Assembly: GCA_022496205.1 (NCBI GenBank)
Contig: WTXD01000054.1
Span: 109,740 to 173,739, forward strand
Length of the DNA stretch: 64,000 nt
Source: Gloeopeniophorella convolvens
Taxonomy: Eukaryota > Basidiomycota > Agaricomycetes > Russulales
Direction of reading: 5' to 3'
The notes beneath the pieces were generated by a model, which was not told the origin of the DNA, searched no databases, and saw nothing but the letters and a program-made list of their open reading frames with translations. The translations under genes and the position numbers were made by a program. Positions 21,366 to 35,524 of the stretch are shown piece by piece; the stretch's first letter is position 1; each line of letters opens with the position of its first letter.

Positions 21366-24300
21366 GGATACGCGAGAATACGTTCAGCAGAACTGAAGAA
21401 GACCAGGAGAGCGTGCGTGAACAACTGAAGAATCCCTTGGAGAAGTGGACATCTTCCGCGGACTGCTTTAAATACCCGGACCCTGAGCTCATTACAGGCG
21501 CAAGGGATCCAGTGGACGGTGAAGTCCGAGTCTCGTCTCTGCACAAGGCAACGACTCGCCTCCGCGCATTTGACGCGTCCGCATCGGATGACGAGGCTGA
21601 CGAGGCAGGGCCAGTCGGTAATTATCGGAGTTTGCTCGCGGACGCAGCTGAGGGGCTAGGTAGAAGAGGGAGAGAGGATATGCTAATGGCATTCACCAAC
21701 TATACTTTGGTGATAATACCAAAGGCCCGCCTGCGTCGTCGTCTTCGATGTGGAGTTGCTCTTGGTGCCCACCAGTGCAGGCTCTGTGAGTGCCAACATG
21801 GGGCTTCAGGGTGCTGTCGCAAAAGAGAGCATGAATGAACCGTTCGATCTTAGATACTCAAGTTAGCCCGTAGGTGGACGTAAGATGAGGAGATGAGAAC
21901 ACACTGATATGAGGTAATCCCAACATAAACGAGAGGTTGCGGTACGAAAGAAATGCCAATGCCATGACATGAACGTCGGCAGGCAACTATCGTTCCCATT
22001 CGGTGGGAATGGTCATCCGCGTGGCATGTGCCTACTGTCCTGTCCCCGTTACAACACGGATGATGCTCTGCCCAACAGGAAAGGGCCCAATCAATTGCTT
22101 GCAGGTGATATTGGTGTGGTCAAGAAACTCTTCAAGATAAGTTGAGTAATTAGAAGCTAGTCAACGAGGGTGGTGTTGTCTCAGTATTCCCGCAGATTGT
22201 GTCCGGTGATCCGAGTATCTTGAGGATAATTACGTCTCTCAGCCCCTAGTCATTGTTGCAGTCCTCGAATGTAGAGTACAACGACAGCTCAATATAGCCA
22301 ATGACTAAGCTTATGGCCAGTGACCGAGCTTCACGAAGACCCGGGAGCGTCGAGATCGAGACACTAGATTCCAAGGTACGTTAACAGCGGTGTTCAATTA
22401 TCCCAGCACGGTTAACTCATGCCTAGCCACGCGGCGACTTACCTAAGTTTGGAACAAAGTACGATCGCCGCCGGGTGAGCAAGGATGCCTTCTACACAGC
22501 TTGAGCAGGAGCACAGCATCTGACCCGCAGATGACATGAGCGAAGCGCTTTCACGCATTGTAAACCACGCACCCGGGGCGCCCACGCCTGTGTGCTCTGG
22601 TAAACTCGTTCTACGGAGACTTGTGTCCGCTTGGTCGATCCCAATCGCACCTTCAACTCATGGACAAGCTCGACTTCCGCATCGGAGCACTTGTCGAGGC
22701 CTAGCAGGTGAAGCGTCTTGAGCGCCAGACTTTGAGGGAGTTGATAGCTACTGACCCGAAAGACAACTTCTATACAGTGGAAGGTAAATAACGTGAATCG
22801 GAACCCGAGGTCGTACTACTCGGAATGCTCGTATACCCTGTACGGGCTGCGTATCCGACAAGCAAGGCCATGAACGAGCATGGCGAACCTTGTCTCACAT
22901 ACGTAGGTAGGTTGGCAGCTTCGTCGGGGACGCACCCTTCGGAACTGGTAGAGGGTACTCAGTGACGGGAAGCTGTCAACGGGGACTAATAACCAGAAAA
23001 GTCGCGATCTGGAATGAAGACAGCAGCGAAGAGCCGCCAGAATGTCGGTATTTTTGAATTGTGACATCATCTCGGGCGCAATTCTGCCGTGTTCGTCAGA
23101 TGCAGGCCTGTCACAATCAAGACTTTCTCGCCATATGTCATTATTCTGTGGTTGCTGTTGCCTCCGTGAAAAGTGACTGGATGGAGGGTAATACAGGGAC
23201 TGAGCAGGGTCATCACTATGTTTGTTCCGAAAGATAGGGGAAGGACTCAGCGTGAGACGGCAGATCATCGACCCGTCGCGCATGATGAATGATAGTTTGT
23301 TGTGCATGTCGGTGATGGCCGTGAGAAGATTGTGTGCAGAAGCTGATAGAAACGAGAAGCAGAGAATCACGCGGATGCAGGGATCGTACGTCTGAGAATT
23401 GCAGAATCCCAGGGCTCTGTAAGGATCGTGACAATAGAAGCAACTGGAAACTCCCACTGCAATACGAGGTCTGGTGATGGGGACACTGATCTGGCCTCGC
23501 GCCGTGTGACGATGACTGTCCTCCGTGGAATCGTGGTGTCGCTTCAGCGGTTGTCACAGGGAGAGAGTAGTACGTTCGCATGGCGGTCCGAATATTGAAC
23601 CCTAGATGCACCGTTCATGTGCCGGGCCATCAGGATGGCGAGGTGGTCGCGTAACAGGTGACCATAAAATCCACAAATGGCTAGGATCCTGCTCCGTTAG
23701 CTGGAAAAGGACGTCCTGGGACGAGCTATTGTAGGTTGTCCACGCAAATCTCGCAGCTCTCTATCATCGCATGGTGAGGAAACCGCCTCTGCGTAAAACC
23801 AATTGTGCATACCGAAGCCAAGACAATCGAACATTGCAACAGTGTCAAGCTTCTTCTACCGCCTTGGGCCCGCGCCAGTGATGCGTTGATGTCTTACGTG
23901 AATATTTGGTACCTCGAACTCTCTCGCCCACTCGTAATAAACGGCGCGCCGGTGTGGGCGGACAAAGTTGACCCAATCAGCGCGCGCTTGATAAAGTGTC
24001 ATGCGCTTGCTTTACTTGACGCCGCAGAATTATGCCAGTATCAGTGACCCGCGGGGTTGGGATGGTAGAGTATACAGCAAGACCAATAAGCTCACGTGAC
24101 TGTGACCACCCGAATCAGCAGTGCCGGGCAGCGGCAGCCATTGGATTGTTGGGGTGGGGCGTCTATTCATGCGCACTTTCAACGCACACCAACATGACCC
24201 TATCAGGTGTGCTTAGATAAACAGTTACCATATGCTCACAAAATGAAGCGTACTCACACAGCCCTTGTTCTACAACCACCGAACACTGTCGCGAGACGGT

Positions 24301-25614
24301 CTGGCCGACGCGCGTAAGTGTTGCCTAGCTCCACGTTACAGCACGTCCGCAGCGAGTAAACCGGCGCTGCATAGCGCGCGCGCCCGCTGAGCTTCTACTG
24401 TTAGGGCGCATCTGATCGGTCCCTTTGGCAGCTACACGTATGTCGGCGTGTGAGTGCTGAAGCCTGCCGGCCGTTCGGCGGCCCTGGCACGTGAGTACCA
24501 CAACGCTTTATGTCATCGGTTGAGGTGCTCGAATGCTTGGATGTACACTGCGCGCTACGAGAATACCGCGAAACCCGGGTAGGGAATCCATGTGATGCTT
24601 GTCGTTTGGTTACGAAGGATTTCCCTTTGTGTCGTATCTAGGCGTATTGGATGGAGCCTGGACGTGCAAGGGCACATCAGCAGTAAGGGGGTGACGATGA
24701 GGGTCTTTCGCGCTCGATGCGTCTATTCGGTGCATTCAGGCCGTTGTTGTGCTCCGATAATAGTTCATTTCAAGGACTGGGCTATTCAAGACATCATACT
24801 CGATTAAAAACGCTCACATGTCGTGAAGCGCTCGAGGACGCACAGTGACGCCTATCTAGAACGTCATATCAGACATTCTAGCGACCTGTCAGAAAGCAAT
24901 TCAGGGACGCATAAGCCAAAAGGCGCGCTCACTTTGTTGGCTCATTGATGGGGCCTCCTCATTTACACTTGGCAGGGTTGATATTCCTCTGGGTAAGAGA
25001 TCTACAGCTATGGTGGGGTGCAGAGAGAGAATTGGGCTCTCACAGAAAGCTATCAGCTTCATGTCGCGAGACGCAAGTCCGTGCAAACGCTTGAACAGTT
25101 ACGGAATCCCTTGCTACGATGAAAGTAACGTCACGGTGCAGAGCATGCGATATACCAGTAGCGCATGTATCCAATGCCGAACCCTCGTAAGAACATCTGC
25201 TGGTTTAAGACTGGAAGGTTGCGTGCGGAGCGATTTGCGCCCGGAACCATAAAGCACTTCGATCCGAACCTGCAAACGGTGGATCTCGGTGTAGTGAATC
25301 AGCCACGGGCTACTTCTGACAGGCATGTAAACACCACAGAAGTGCGCGTCTAACCAGGCAAGGCTTGTTACATCGTTATTTGCCTTGCCAGACATAGGTG
25401 AGGAAAGCTTGCAGAAACGTCAGTCTCACATTATAGGCGTTACAAATTACACGGTGCAGCGATATACGGAGGACGCGAGAGAGCGCAAGGCGAGAACAGA
25501 CAAGTTCAAAGTGAGCACCGAGATGGAGCGTCCAGGGAAGGTCCTCATGCTGCTCGACGATTATGCCGGCGGTAGAGAAGTTCCTTTTGAGTGGCGTGCG
25601 ACAGAGACAGTGAG
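21366..25614. other. Long stretch without a supported gene
   Basis: Frames up to ~210 codons occur (for example 22816-23457 minus) but none gives a known domain. In that frame a short part around 23300 (LLTAITDMHNKLSFIMRDG) looks protein-like and recalls the last helix and RDG motif of fungal multi-pass membrane proteins. It may be a decayed exon. The rest looks non-coding. Confidence 0.4.
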
Positions 25615-26675
<1,061 letters not shown>

Positions 26676-26912
26676 GGTTGTGGCGGGGAACCGTGGCAAG
26701 CGTGTCGAGCGGCGCGTCGGCGGACGGCGAGGACGGGGATGGGCGGAACCCGGCAAACGCCGTGCCGAAGTTTCAATTTGGGAATGGAATTTTAACCGTC
26801 GCCAAAGACCCTATCGCCGCCGCGTCGGGGAGGATCGAGAATGGCTCCAGATAACGCCAGGTCTCCTCTTCGCCGCCATCAGCGACGGTGACGACCGCGC
26901 TTTCGACGCAAC
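26676..26912. promoter_or_regulatory. Divergent promoter, CFIm25 and SulP transporter genes
   Basis: About 237 bp between the two predicted start codons, so both genes are likely driven from this interval. Confidence 0.45.
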
Positions 26913-29900
26913 ATGCCGCCATCTATCGCCAGCGAGGCATCCTCTGACGGCCACACCTTTGTGCCGTTGAACGAAGATGCGAATGCAGCACGCGAACATG
27001 ACGCCTCTCCTCGCGACATCCAACGTCGCATGACGCCAGCCCCTCATCACAATGGTTCGCCCCTTTCACGGGCTGGGTGCGTGCATTTTACCTCGCCACG
27101 CCCATAAGTCCATCTGATCTTCTTCCGCGCCTGCGGCTCGTCCATACATTTCCATCTATGAATCCCCACCGCGTTTCCCGCCCTCTGTCCATCCCTTAAA
27201 ACTTCAGCCTCCTTCAACCCCGTAGTGTCGTCCCCTCTCACGCAAATTTCTCGAGCGCCGCCTCGGGGACCCTCGCCGTCCCCCGCTCACAGAATGATAT
27301 TCGAGCCCACACAATGCAACTTTCAGGTGTCCCTGTCTCGTTCTCCCGCCCCTCCTTCTCCAGCAGCACGCGTGAACATCTGCTCACTCCTTTCATGCCC
27401 AACTCGGATGCCGTCATGATGCGCAGCGTAGAGGCAGGTACTCCCGCATTCATCTTTCCAACTCCTTCGGAATCCGTACCCTCGCTCGCTCTGGAACAGC
27501 CCGCGAGCGTGCGGGTACTCCATCGTCGTCTGAGATTGCTCTGACGGAGTCGACAACTACCATGGACGCACGACCGTTGTCGCACCACCCTGCTCAGTCG
27601 AACCTTACCATCCTCATGGCGCGCCATGGCAGCCGCAGTCCCTCACAGGCACCTGCTGACGACGAGGGAGAGGCTCGTACCCCTGTTGTGCCCCAGCCAC
27701 TACGTGGACAACAAGAGGAAGAACGACTTCGCCAATGCACGTCACCACCCCAGCGCTCACCATCGCCGCCTCAGTCGCTAACGGAGCATACACCACTCCT
27801 GCCGCACCCGGCTCACGCGACGCACTACACACCGCATAAGTGGATGGCCCATGCCAAGTGCACTTTGTCAGAGGCCAGCCATGCCGTGCCAGCTGTTATC
27901 CTCGGAGCGTTGCTTAACGTGCTCGATGGCGTATCTTGTACGTCATTCATGCATCCTGCACTCTACGGCGTGTATGCTCGTTGCGAGTGAGATCTCACTG
28001 ACTCGCACATGGCGCACAGATGGCATGATCATGTTCCCTGCCACTGGCGCGTTCGCTGACCTCGGCGCGATGGGAGTTTCTATGTTTTTCGTCTCGTAAG
28101 TCGGCGATCCTCACTCCGCGCTGGGTTGCTTACACGGCCACCGTTGGCAGCACGGTGGTAGCACAACTTATTTACTCCGCTGGAGCGTCTGGCTTTGCGG
28201 GTGCCAATGGGAGTATGATGATTGAGGTGGTGGTACGTACGTCATAATAATTCGACGACCTGCGTGTATGCTCAGGAATGCTGTTCTTGTAGCCTTTCTT
28301 TCATATACTGGCAACCCACATAGCCGAGGAGATCGGCGAAGACAGACCTCAAGAGATCGTTGCGACCACGCTCGTTGCGTTCGCATTTTCAAGTTTATTG
28401 ACCGGTGCGTCATGCGCGTCATCACCGACTAACACGCGCGAGTCTTACATCTATCTGCTCCTCACCGCATCCACCATGCCTCGCCATCATAATCATCATC
28501 ACATGATGCCATTCTTTGTTCAGGCCTAACATTCTTCCTCCTCGGCTTCTTCCGTCTCGGCTCGCTCATCGGGTTTTTTCCGCGGCATATCCTTGTTGGC
28601 TGCATCGGTGGTGTCGGGGTCTTTCTCATCATCACTGGTCTCAACGTGTCCACGCGCCTACCGGACGACGAATTCTCCCTTTCGCTCGTTACGCTCCGCT
28701 TCTTCCTCCGTGGAACAAATCTCGCGCTATGGACCCCTGCATTTGCCCTCGCGGCGCTTTTGAGGGTCATCACCGCACGCTGGCACCACCAACTCATCTT
28801 ACCCATCTGTATGCAATCATTTCATACTTTGGGAGCGCTTGAGTTTAAGTAGCGTGGCACAGATTTTTTGGTTATCCCTGTTGTATTTTATATCATCGTG
28901 TTGAGCACAGGGCTCGACCTGGGCATGCTACGGAAAACGGGTTGGCTCTTCGAAGTCGCGCAGAGCGAAGAAAAATGGTACAATTTCTACACTTACTTCA
29001 GTGCGTCATCGGCCCCACCTTAGCTATCAATGTTTGCTTCTAATGGGGACGCGTTGTAGGCTTTTCGAAGACTCAGTGGGGCCCGCTGTGGGCAACACTC
29101 CCGACACAGTTCGCATTGCTTTTCTTCAATATCCTACATCCCCCACTCAACGTCCCGGCACTCGGTGAGTGCTTTCCAACGTACGTGCGAGGGGGTGGCA
29201 CGTTGAATGCTTTTAACGCGTAGCTGTGTCTCTCGATTCGGATGTCGACACGAACAAGGAGCTTGTCGCTCATGGGTATTCAAATTTCCTGGCTGGTCTT
29301 GTCGGAACGGTGCCCAATTACCTTGTCTACGTGAACACCCTCCTGTATGGCGCTCATAACTTCGATCGTTCCGTCACCTTACCGATGATTATTCTTCAGA
29401 TTCTACCGTGTCGGGGGCACCACAAGAATATCCGGGTTCATGCTAGCCGGCGCAACCTTCGCTCTTTTACTTGCAGGAACGGGCCCTATTGCATACATCC
29501 GTAAGCTTCTTCCTCCCGGCTTCGAGCACGATGGTAGACGTTGACTTGCGATGGCAGCGGTCATGGTCGTTGGCGCGCTCATTTTCGTGCTAGGCATCGA
29601 TCTCGTCAAGGAGGCCTTTGGGACACAAGACATCGTGTCAGCAGGCTAGAGTATATCACGATCGTCAGCATCATGATCGCAATGACCGTTTGGGACTTCG
29701 TCATTGGCGTTTTGTTTGGGATCATCGTCAGCTGTAAGCAATCAGTGATATTCTACTGCATACATGTGCTGATGCTGCTAATTGACAGGCATCTTTTTCG
29801 TCGTGCAGAACTCGCAGCGGCGTAGCATCCGCGCAGTACACACCGGAGAAACCACGCTGTCGACTGTGCGCCGGCCGAGCGCTCATCGCGAATACCTCCG

Positions 29901-31131
29901 TGAAGTCTCGCGACAAACGACAGTGCTGCACCTGCAGGGCTTCCTCTTCTTCGGCACGATCACCATGTCGAGGAGACGATCCGCGAGCTCGTCGCGGAGC
30001 CTGCGTGGACGCGTGCGCCGATGCGCTTTCTCGTGCTCGATTTCGCGCTCGTGCTTGGCGTTGATCTCTCCGCCGCAGAGGCGTTCGTCCGCGTACAGCG
30101 CCTGCTCGCTGGGCGGCGGATCGTATTGGTGTTCTGTGGCGCACGCGACGGGCCGGTGCTCCGGGCGCTGAACAGCGTCGGCTTGTTTGACTTGCCCGAC
30201 GTTGAGCTGTTCGCGACGTACAACCATGCGATGGAATGTGAGTTATGACTAAGCGTGGCGTATAACGTAGGTGCTGATCAGACGGATGTACGACAGGGAC
30301 TGAGAATGCGTATCTACGCGCGTGGTTCGATTCCGTCAGTGCAGAGGCCAAACCGATCAGTGGGTGTCTCAAGCAAAGGATGGTCTGTCAGGATAGCTGA
30401 TCTGTCTCGCATAGTGCTTCCTGGTCGCTCGGACAGCGTGCGTATGGACCTACACGACTCATTGCCGCATTCGCCACGACGGGCGCAGCTGCGGGACGCG
30501 GGTTATCGCACCATGGCTCGCGGTACGCCCTTTCAACCCACAGGTGTATCAAGCCTCATGATTTGTCACAGATCGCTCTCCGACTGGCGGAAGCACGCCT
30601 AAAGCGGGTGCGCCAGCTGTGCCGCTGAGCGAGGCTCTCGTAGCGCTCGAGCAAGCCTTCTTACCTTACGCCGCCGACCGCGCGCAGCTCGCCGAGCTTG
30701 CCCCGTACTTCGAACGCGAGGCTGTACCCGTCGGCCACGTCCTTTGGCAGCAAGGCGAATCCGCGGACGGACTGTGCGTCGTCGGCGCTGGCGTGCTGCG
30801 CGCGACGTACCGCTTTACGGCGCACGGGCCCATGGTCGAGGAGAGCATGGTTCCCGGCACGCTTTCGGGCGAGCTCTCTGGGCTCGCGGGGCTCCCACGC
30901 AATTCCACCGTCACCGCAGAGAGCCCCGCGGTGTTGTGGCACCTTCGTGCTGAGGCGTTGCGTCGTCTCGAGACGGAGCGCCCGGAGCTTTCGCGCATCT
31001 TCACAACACTTGTACTGAAAGGTCCGTTCACCGGTCCACCCTGTGGAGGCGAGAGCTGACGACGCACATTTGTGACAGCTGCGAAACTGGACTTTGATAT
31101 ACTGCTCTCTGCACTGGCGACGCGACAATGA
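26913..31131 (+). CDS. SulP transporter with STAS and cyclic-nucleotide-binding domains (Vsb1/YGR125W type); two frameshifts
   Basis: Seventeen exons were traced. The N-terminal region is polar and serine/proline-rich. The membrane core starts ALLNVLDGVSY and GMIMFPATGAFADLG, then GFFRLGSLIGFFPRHILVGC and LVGTVPNYLVYVNTLLFYRV. The STAS part is TVLHLQGFLFFGTIT with RFLVLDFALVLGVDLSAAEA. The cNMP-like domain is GHVLWQQGESADGLCVVGAG and ESMVPGTLSGELSGLAGLPR. Yeast Vsb1, the same architecture, works in vacuolar storage of basic amino acids. Two single-base losses break the frame: GAGGCC.TTTGGG at about 29616 (expected KEALWDTRHR) and CACC.ATGTCGAG at about 29964 (expected GTITHVEETI). Adding one base at each gives exactly 1051 codons plus stop. 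These are sequencing errors or a very young pseudogene. Confidence 0.85.
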
Positions 31132-32306
31132 GGAGCACCCATGTGGACGAAAAAAAATCTTGAAAGCACAATCTATCAGGCATTCAATCTCTTGGTTCGG
31201 ATTGTCACGCAATCTACACGAAGCTCATATATTTATAGATTATTCATCATCGTTGTTTGTTGTTGTCGTTATGTCATGATGGGTGCAATGCATGTGCGGT
31301 TACTGATATAACATTATTGTTCATCATCACGAGTTGTGGAAAATCGCAGTTTTTTTGCATCGAAGTGGGGGCGGGTGGGCCCTTGCGAAGGGATGAAAGG
31401 CAGTGCATGGTGGTCCTTGGTGATCGGTCCCGGAGGTAACCGTTCCCTACTCTACTTCTGATCCAAGTGGTGCACGCCTGCTGGAAACCACATTGTGTTG
31501 CAGGTTTTCCGCAGAGCAACTAGAGAAGTGCGGGTACTTATCAGACGCCAGAAGTGCAGCGCCGGCGGGCCACATCACATGTGAATAGGCTTGGGCTATG
31601 CCGCCAATGAAACATGCTTACACCCTGTGTTATGTGTAGGTAGGTACGTTCTTCCAACGGGAATGGCACGTAAATGCCTACGAACATAGCCACAAAGGCC
31701 ATCCTTGTGCTGTGCAAGGTCAGAAATTTGTCACCGGAATCGGTAGCGAAGACTGCCAGAAGTTTAAGTGCCGACAGATTTCATTAATTGTGAGTAGCTC
31801 GGTATTCTGCGCATGAATTCTCTGAAGTTGGTTGGGCCCTAGCTGGCCTTAGGGACTGCACGACAGAAAGCTGTTGCATATTGACAAGGCAGTGCCCACG
31901 ACACCGCATCATGCATCAGGAGCTGCCATTGGCTGTTTGCACGTGTTATGCAAGAAAAGAGCGAGCTTCGTCTGAGTCATTTGGCCTCGTGCGTTCAACG
32001 TTCACCGGGCTTGCGACCCTCGGACTCGTAGCCTCCCTACTTGAACGTTCGCCCTTAATTCCGGACGCGCGTATAAGCAGGGTGCGCTGTCTCATTTCGA
32101 TCCCTTGCGTGTGCGGTCGTTCTTCTCTGCCCTCCCTTGACAGCCCCGGATTGTGAAAAGGATGTCCCCCACTTTTAGCGAACTATGTTACGCCCATTTG
32201 TCACTCTATCGAGTCTCTGAGATTGTACCAGAAGTGTCCTAGCAACGTGAAGAACTCGCACAGCATCCATCGGCTTTACGTTGTGATAGCTCAACGATGA
32301 GCATAC
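31132..32306. other. No gene seen
   Basis: Intergenic. No family signature in any frame; only short frames. Confidence 0.45.
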
Positions 32307-33499
32307 ATGGAAGGGTTGGAGAGGGCTATTGAATCCTATATAAATCGCCATTATGAGAGGTTCGTCTACTTAGTACTTCAGCTTCAGTCCCCCATGTCTC
32401 ACGTTGAACTGCCAAGCTCACTGCCGGGTGCTCCATCCCTATCCACTTCCACTACTTCCTCAGGCAATTCGCATCGGTTGGCTTCACCCGCAGAAGCACC
32501 TCAACAGGAGTTGCAAGACATTGTAGACGCACAACCCGCTCACAATGGCCTGCCAGTGCGACCCAATTCTTTCGGCGTATTCGGCCCCGAACTATGGGAC
32601 GCCGAGCCCTCGGGCTCACAGGACACGCGCGAAGGCGCTCATGACACCCTGGCCCCCGTCGGCCCACAACCTACACCACCTATCAGTGCCGTGTCCACGG
32701 TTCCTCCTGAACCAACCCCTATAGTTGAAGAGATACCTACCAGTGGTATATCGAGTAGCGGGACGCCTGCGAACGTTTCCCATGCGCCTTCGAGTGACGG
32801 AACATCCACGGAGTCACTGGTACCAGTTCACCAGGTGGCAGCTCCGGACGACTCAAGCCCAAGTCTTCCAGTAGACAGTCCGCTCCCCACCGATGCACTC
32901 CACAGAGGGGTGCCGCAATGGTCAGGAATTACAGCACCAGTCGATCTCTCGGATACCCAAATAGTGAGCCTTCATATCTGCCCTTGATAATCAATACTTA
33001 CTGGCTTACCGACGTCTTGAACCAGGACGACACTCCCAGAGACGGAACCGGAGTCCCTGCGGCAACTCCCCAGCCTGCTGAGCCAGCGCCAGCACAAGTC
33101 GAAGACGCAGCGGCGTCATCAGATCCCAGCTTCAGAAACGGGACCGTTGTAGTTGATACACAGGTAAATTATCCAATACTTGCGAGTGAGACTAGCTCAG
33201 ACCGTGGTTGACTGTAGGTTGTCGCACGGATGACCACTCCGAGTCCACAACCTCGCACACTCGGCCCGCCACCACATCCCTATGAACACTCAGCTCCGCC
33301 CCTCCCCGGCCCGTCTCGTACTGAGGGCCCAGATGCGCAAGTCTCTTTCCATCACCCCTCGCGTAGCCAACGAAGCAGCATTTATAACCCTTCCTTGGGT
33401 CGAGATGAACCAGAAAGCACACACACTAACGAAGGAGGGTGCATGTGTTGGACCAAATGTTGGACCCTTTTAAAAAAGATTTTCTGCTCGTGTTGTTAG
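32307..33499 (+). CDS. Low-complexity Ser/Pro protein with cysteine-rich C-terminal tail
   Basis: Three exons (32307-32963, 33026-33163, 33218-33499), all joined in phase 0, give 358 residues; a later start at 32394 (MSHVELPSSLPG) is possible. Most of the protein is disordered-looking, rich in Ser, Pro, Thr and acidic residues. It ends GGCMCWTKCWTLLKKIFCSC followed by one more Cys and the stop: six cysteines in 21 residues with aromatic and basic residues between. That tail suggests palmitoylation and membrane attachment, or metal binding. No known domain. It may be loosely related to the CC-tailed family at 46-54 kb, but I see no shared motif beyond the Cys tail. Confidence 0.6.
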
Positions 33500-33876
33500 T
33501 GAAGTATGTACCGTGGACGATTTGCTCCTGGTGCCCAGACGATTTTCTTATCTGTCACTTTCAATCGTACCTTCACGGCCAATTGTGCCCCCATTGAATA
33601 CGGCTCCCAAGTTACGCGTGGTTTCAGTTATGCCCGCTGCCAGTGTGCCAACCTGGTCACTCGCCGGCCCAGTTAGCATTGGACTGGTGCTGGGCACGTG
33701 CCGCATGCCGTAACACTGAACACCACCGGCATCTCGGATACCACGTCGCGCTTATCAAGTTGACTGGGAACAGCGTCGGCCTTTCCCAGTGCGCACGTCA
33801 ACATTTCCGAACGCAGCCACAAAGGCATGCAGGTCCTTCATTTCCAACACTCCAGAACTATGCATACTTCAAAATC

Positions 33877-34664
33877 ATGACGTCGACTCGACCCTCCCGA
33901 TCGGAACGGATCGCCTCGCTGCGTGACGCCGTCGAGGCACTACGGCATGAGTCTAGCGTGCACTGACCACACGTACCACGACCACTCAGCGCGCGGCAGC
34001 GCGAGCAAATGCAGCCTATGCCACAGGGCCTAATTTGGCCCACTCTAGTGACGGAACTGGGGACCCGTTCGGTACTTCTGTACGAAGATTCGCCATCCGT
34101 TCCAGACCCTATTCCCTGTAAACGCTCTGCTCGATCGAACCCGCTCTGCAACCTCGTGCCGACCACATTAGCTGTCCACCGCGACAACACGAGGCCCGAT
34201 TCTCGAAGGCTGGCGGCAACATGGCTGAGCGCGGACCGCAGAAGCCCATCGCCGCGGATGAAAGTATAGCTGAAGTTGGTTCTGGGAGTTCTATCGCCTC
34301 TGAGGGCATCAGAGGTGCCCATAGCGCCAGCTCTGCCACAAGTGGTTGATAACATCCAAAGGCACGGGCCAAGGGGCGGGCACTCCCGGCATCTCGCTGG
34401 CCATTCATCACCCCTGGGATGCCATCGACGAGTAATTCCCGACCTGTTTCCCAACGATCTTCCTCAGATCTCACCGTGGAGTCGGCTCGGGCCGTCCCGA
34501 TGAGTTTCTTCACAACCTCTTATCTGGCTCACCTCGAAGTCGTAGCTGCAGTGAGGAAAAATGGGGAGAAAACAATATGTTCGTTATTGGATTCGGTAAT
34601 ACAGAAACACTATCAAAAATACAGGCAATTGTCCTCCCGGGCGAGAGCATCGTTTGAGTTGTAG
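33877..34664 (+). CDS. Possible Ser-rich protein (uncertain model)
   Basis: Protein-like segments are MTSTRPSRSERIASLRDAV (33877), then after a likely intron RAAARANAAYATGPN and GTGDPFGTS, then NMAERGPQKPIAADESI (34221) and PSTSNSRPVSQRSSSDLTVE (34422). The last two lie in the same frame, separated by stops that an intron could remove. No domain was recognised and the model is not firm. Confidence 0.3.
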
Positions 34665-34765
34665 TTCGATAGTACTAGTCCGTATGATAGCTATGATAGC
34701 AATAGGGATTCAATCTGTCCTTTAAGCGGTGTATTCACGAAAGAGTCAACGTAACGGTGAGCGAA

Positions 34766-35524
34766 TTAGAGCCCAAGGCTACCGAGAATGGAGTTGAAGT
34801 TTAGGCCATCAAGTACCTTGACAAGACCGTTCAGCAGGGTATCGAGCGTCTGCTTCACGACGACAAGCAACTCGGCGACGAGATTGACCACTTCGTTTAG
34901 AAGATTTCCGAGCGCAGTGCTGTTGGAAACCGCCAGTCAATAGGCGCCGCATGTGTCACCAGGCTTGGAGCAGGAGCTTACCCGAGTGGAGAGAACGCAG
35001 CAGAGACCACGGAGGTATCGATGCCAGGAGCCGAGAGGAGGGAACCAGCTGGAGTCAAAGCAGCCTGATCATCTCTTGATCAGACACCGCACTCGCTCCA
35101 GAGAAATTCAACTGACCTGGAAAACATTGGCGAGAGGTTGGAGGGTGTCGGCTGTGGTGCTCGTCCCAGATGGCAAAGCTTGAATCTTGGCAGTGGAAGC
35201 CGAGATCTCAGACACAAGGTTGCTGACGATGGGACTGATATTGTCGGCGGTGGCGGACGATGCATCCAAAGACGCTGCGAAGAGTATGATATGTAAGTCG
35301 AACGTGACTTTCACCACACGCGTCAACATGTACCTACCAAACTGTGCAGCGATAGGAGTGATGGTTGAAGCAAGGTCATTAAGAATAGAGGCGACGGTGG
35401 AGGTCTCGTCGGTCTGACGAGCTTGTACAGCCCGTTCCTCCGCACGTTCCTCAACTGGGACCGCAGAAGTAAAGGTCCCCAGCGCTAGGAGAGAAAAGGT
35501 AGCGATCTTAGCGAGAGAGAACAT
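34766..35524 (-). CDS. Small secreted protein, Ala/Ser/Leu-rich
   Basis: Four exons (35338-35524, 35117-35274, 34982-35064, 34766-34919) give 193 residues in one frame. The N-terminus is a clear signal peptide (MFSLAKIATFSLLALGTFTS, cleavage near SAVP), followed by a short acidic/basic pro-like stretch with EERAEERAVQAR. The mature part is amphipathic and helical: STVASILNDLASTITPIAAQ, ISPIVSNLVSEISASTAKI, TALGNLLNEVVNLVAELLVV, LNGLVKVLDGLNFNSILGSL. There are almost no cysteines. The helix-rich, Ala/Ser-rich composition recalls hydrophobic-surface-binding or cell-wall-associated proteins, but no family assignment is secure. Confidence 0.75.

Noticed and set aside
23458..23611. Upstream extension of the 22816-23457 frame as a hydrophobic membrane protein
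   Set aside because: Only one short segment looks protein-like; no consistent exon chain could be built.
29728..30372. 214-codon minus-strand frame
   Set aside because: Antisense to the STAS region of the SulP transporter; low-complexity Arg/Ala composition.
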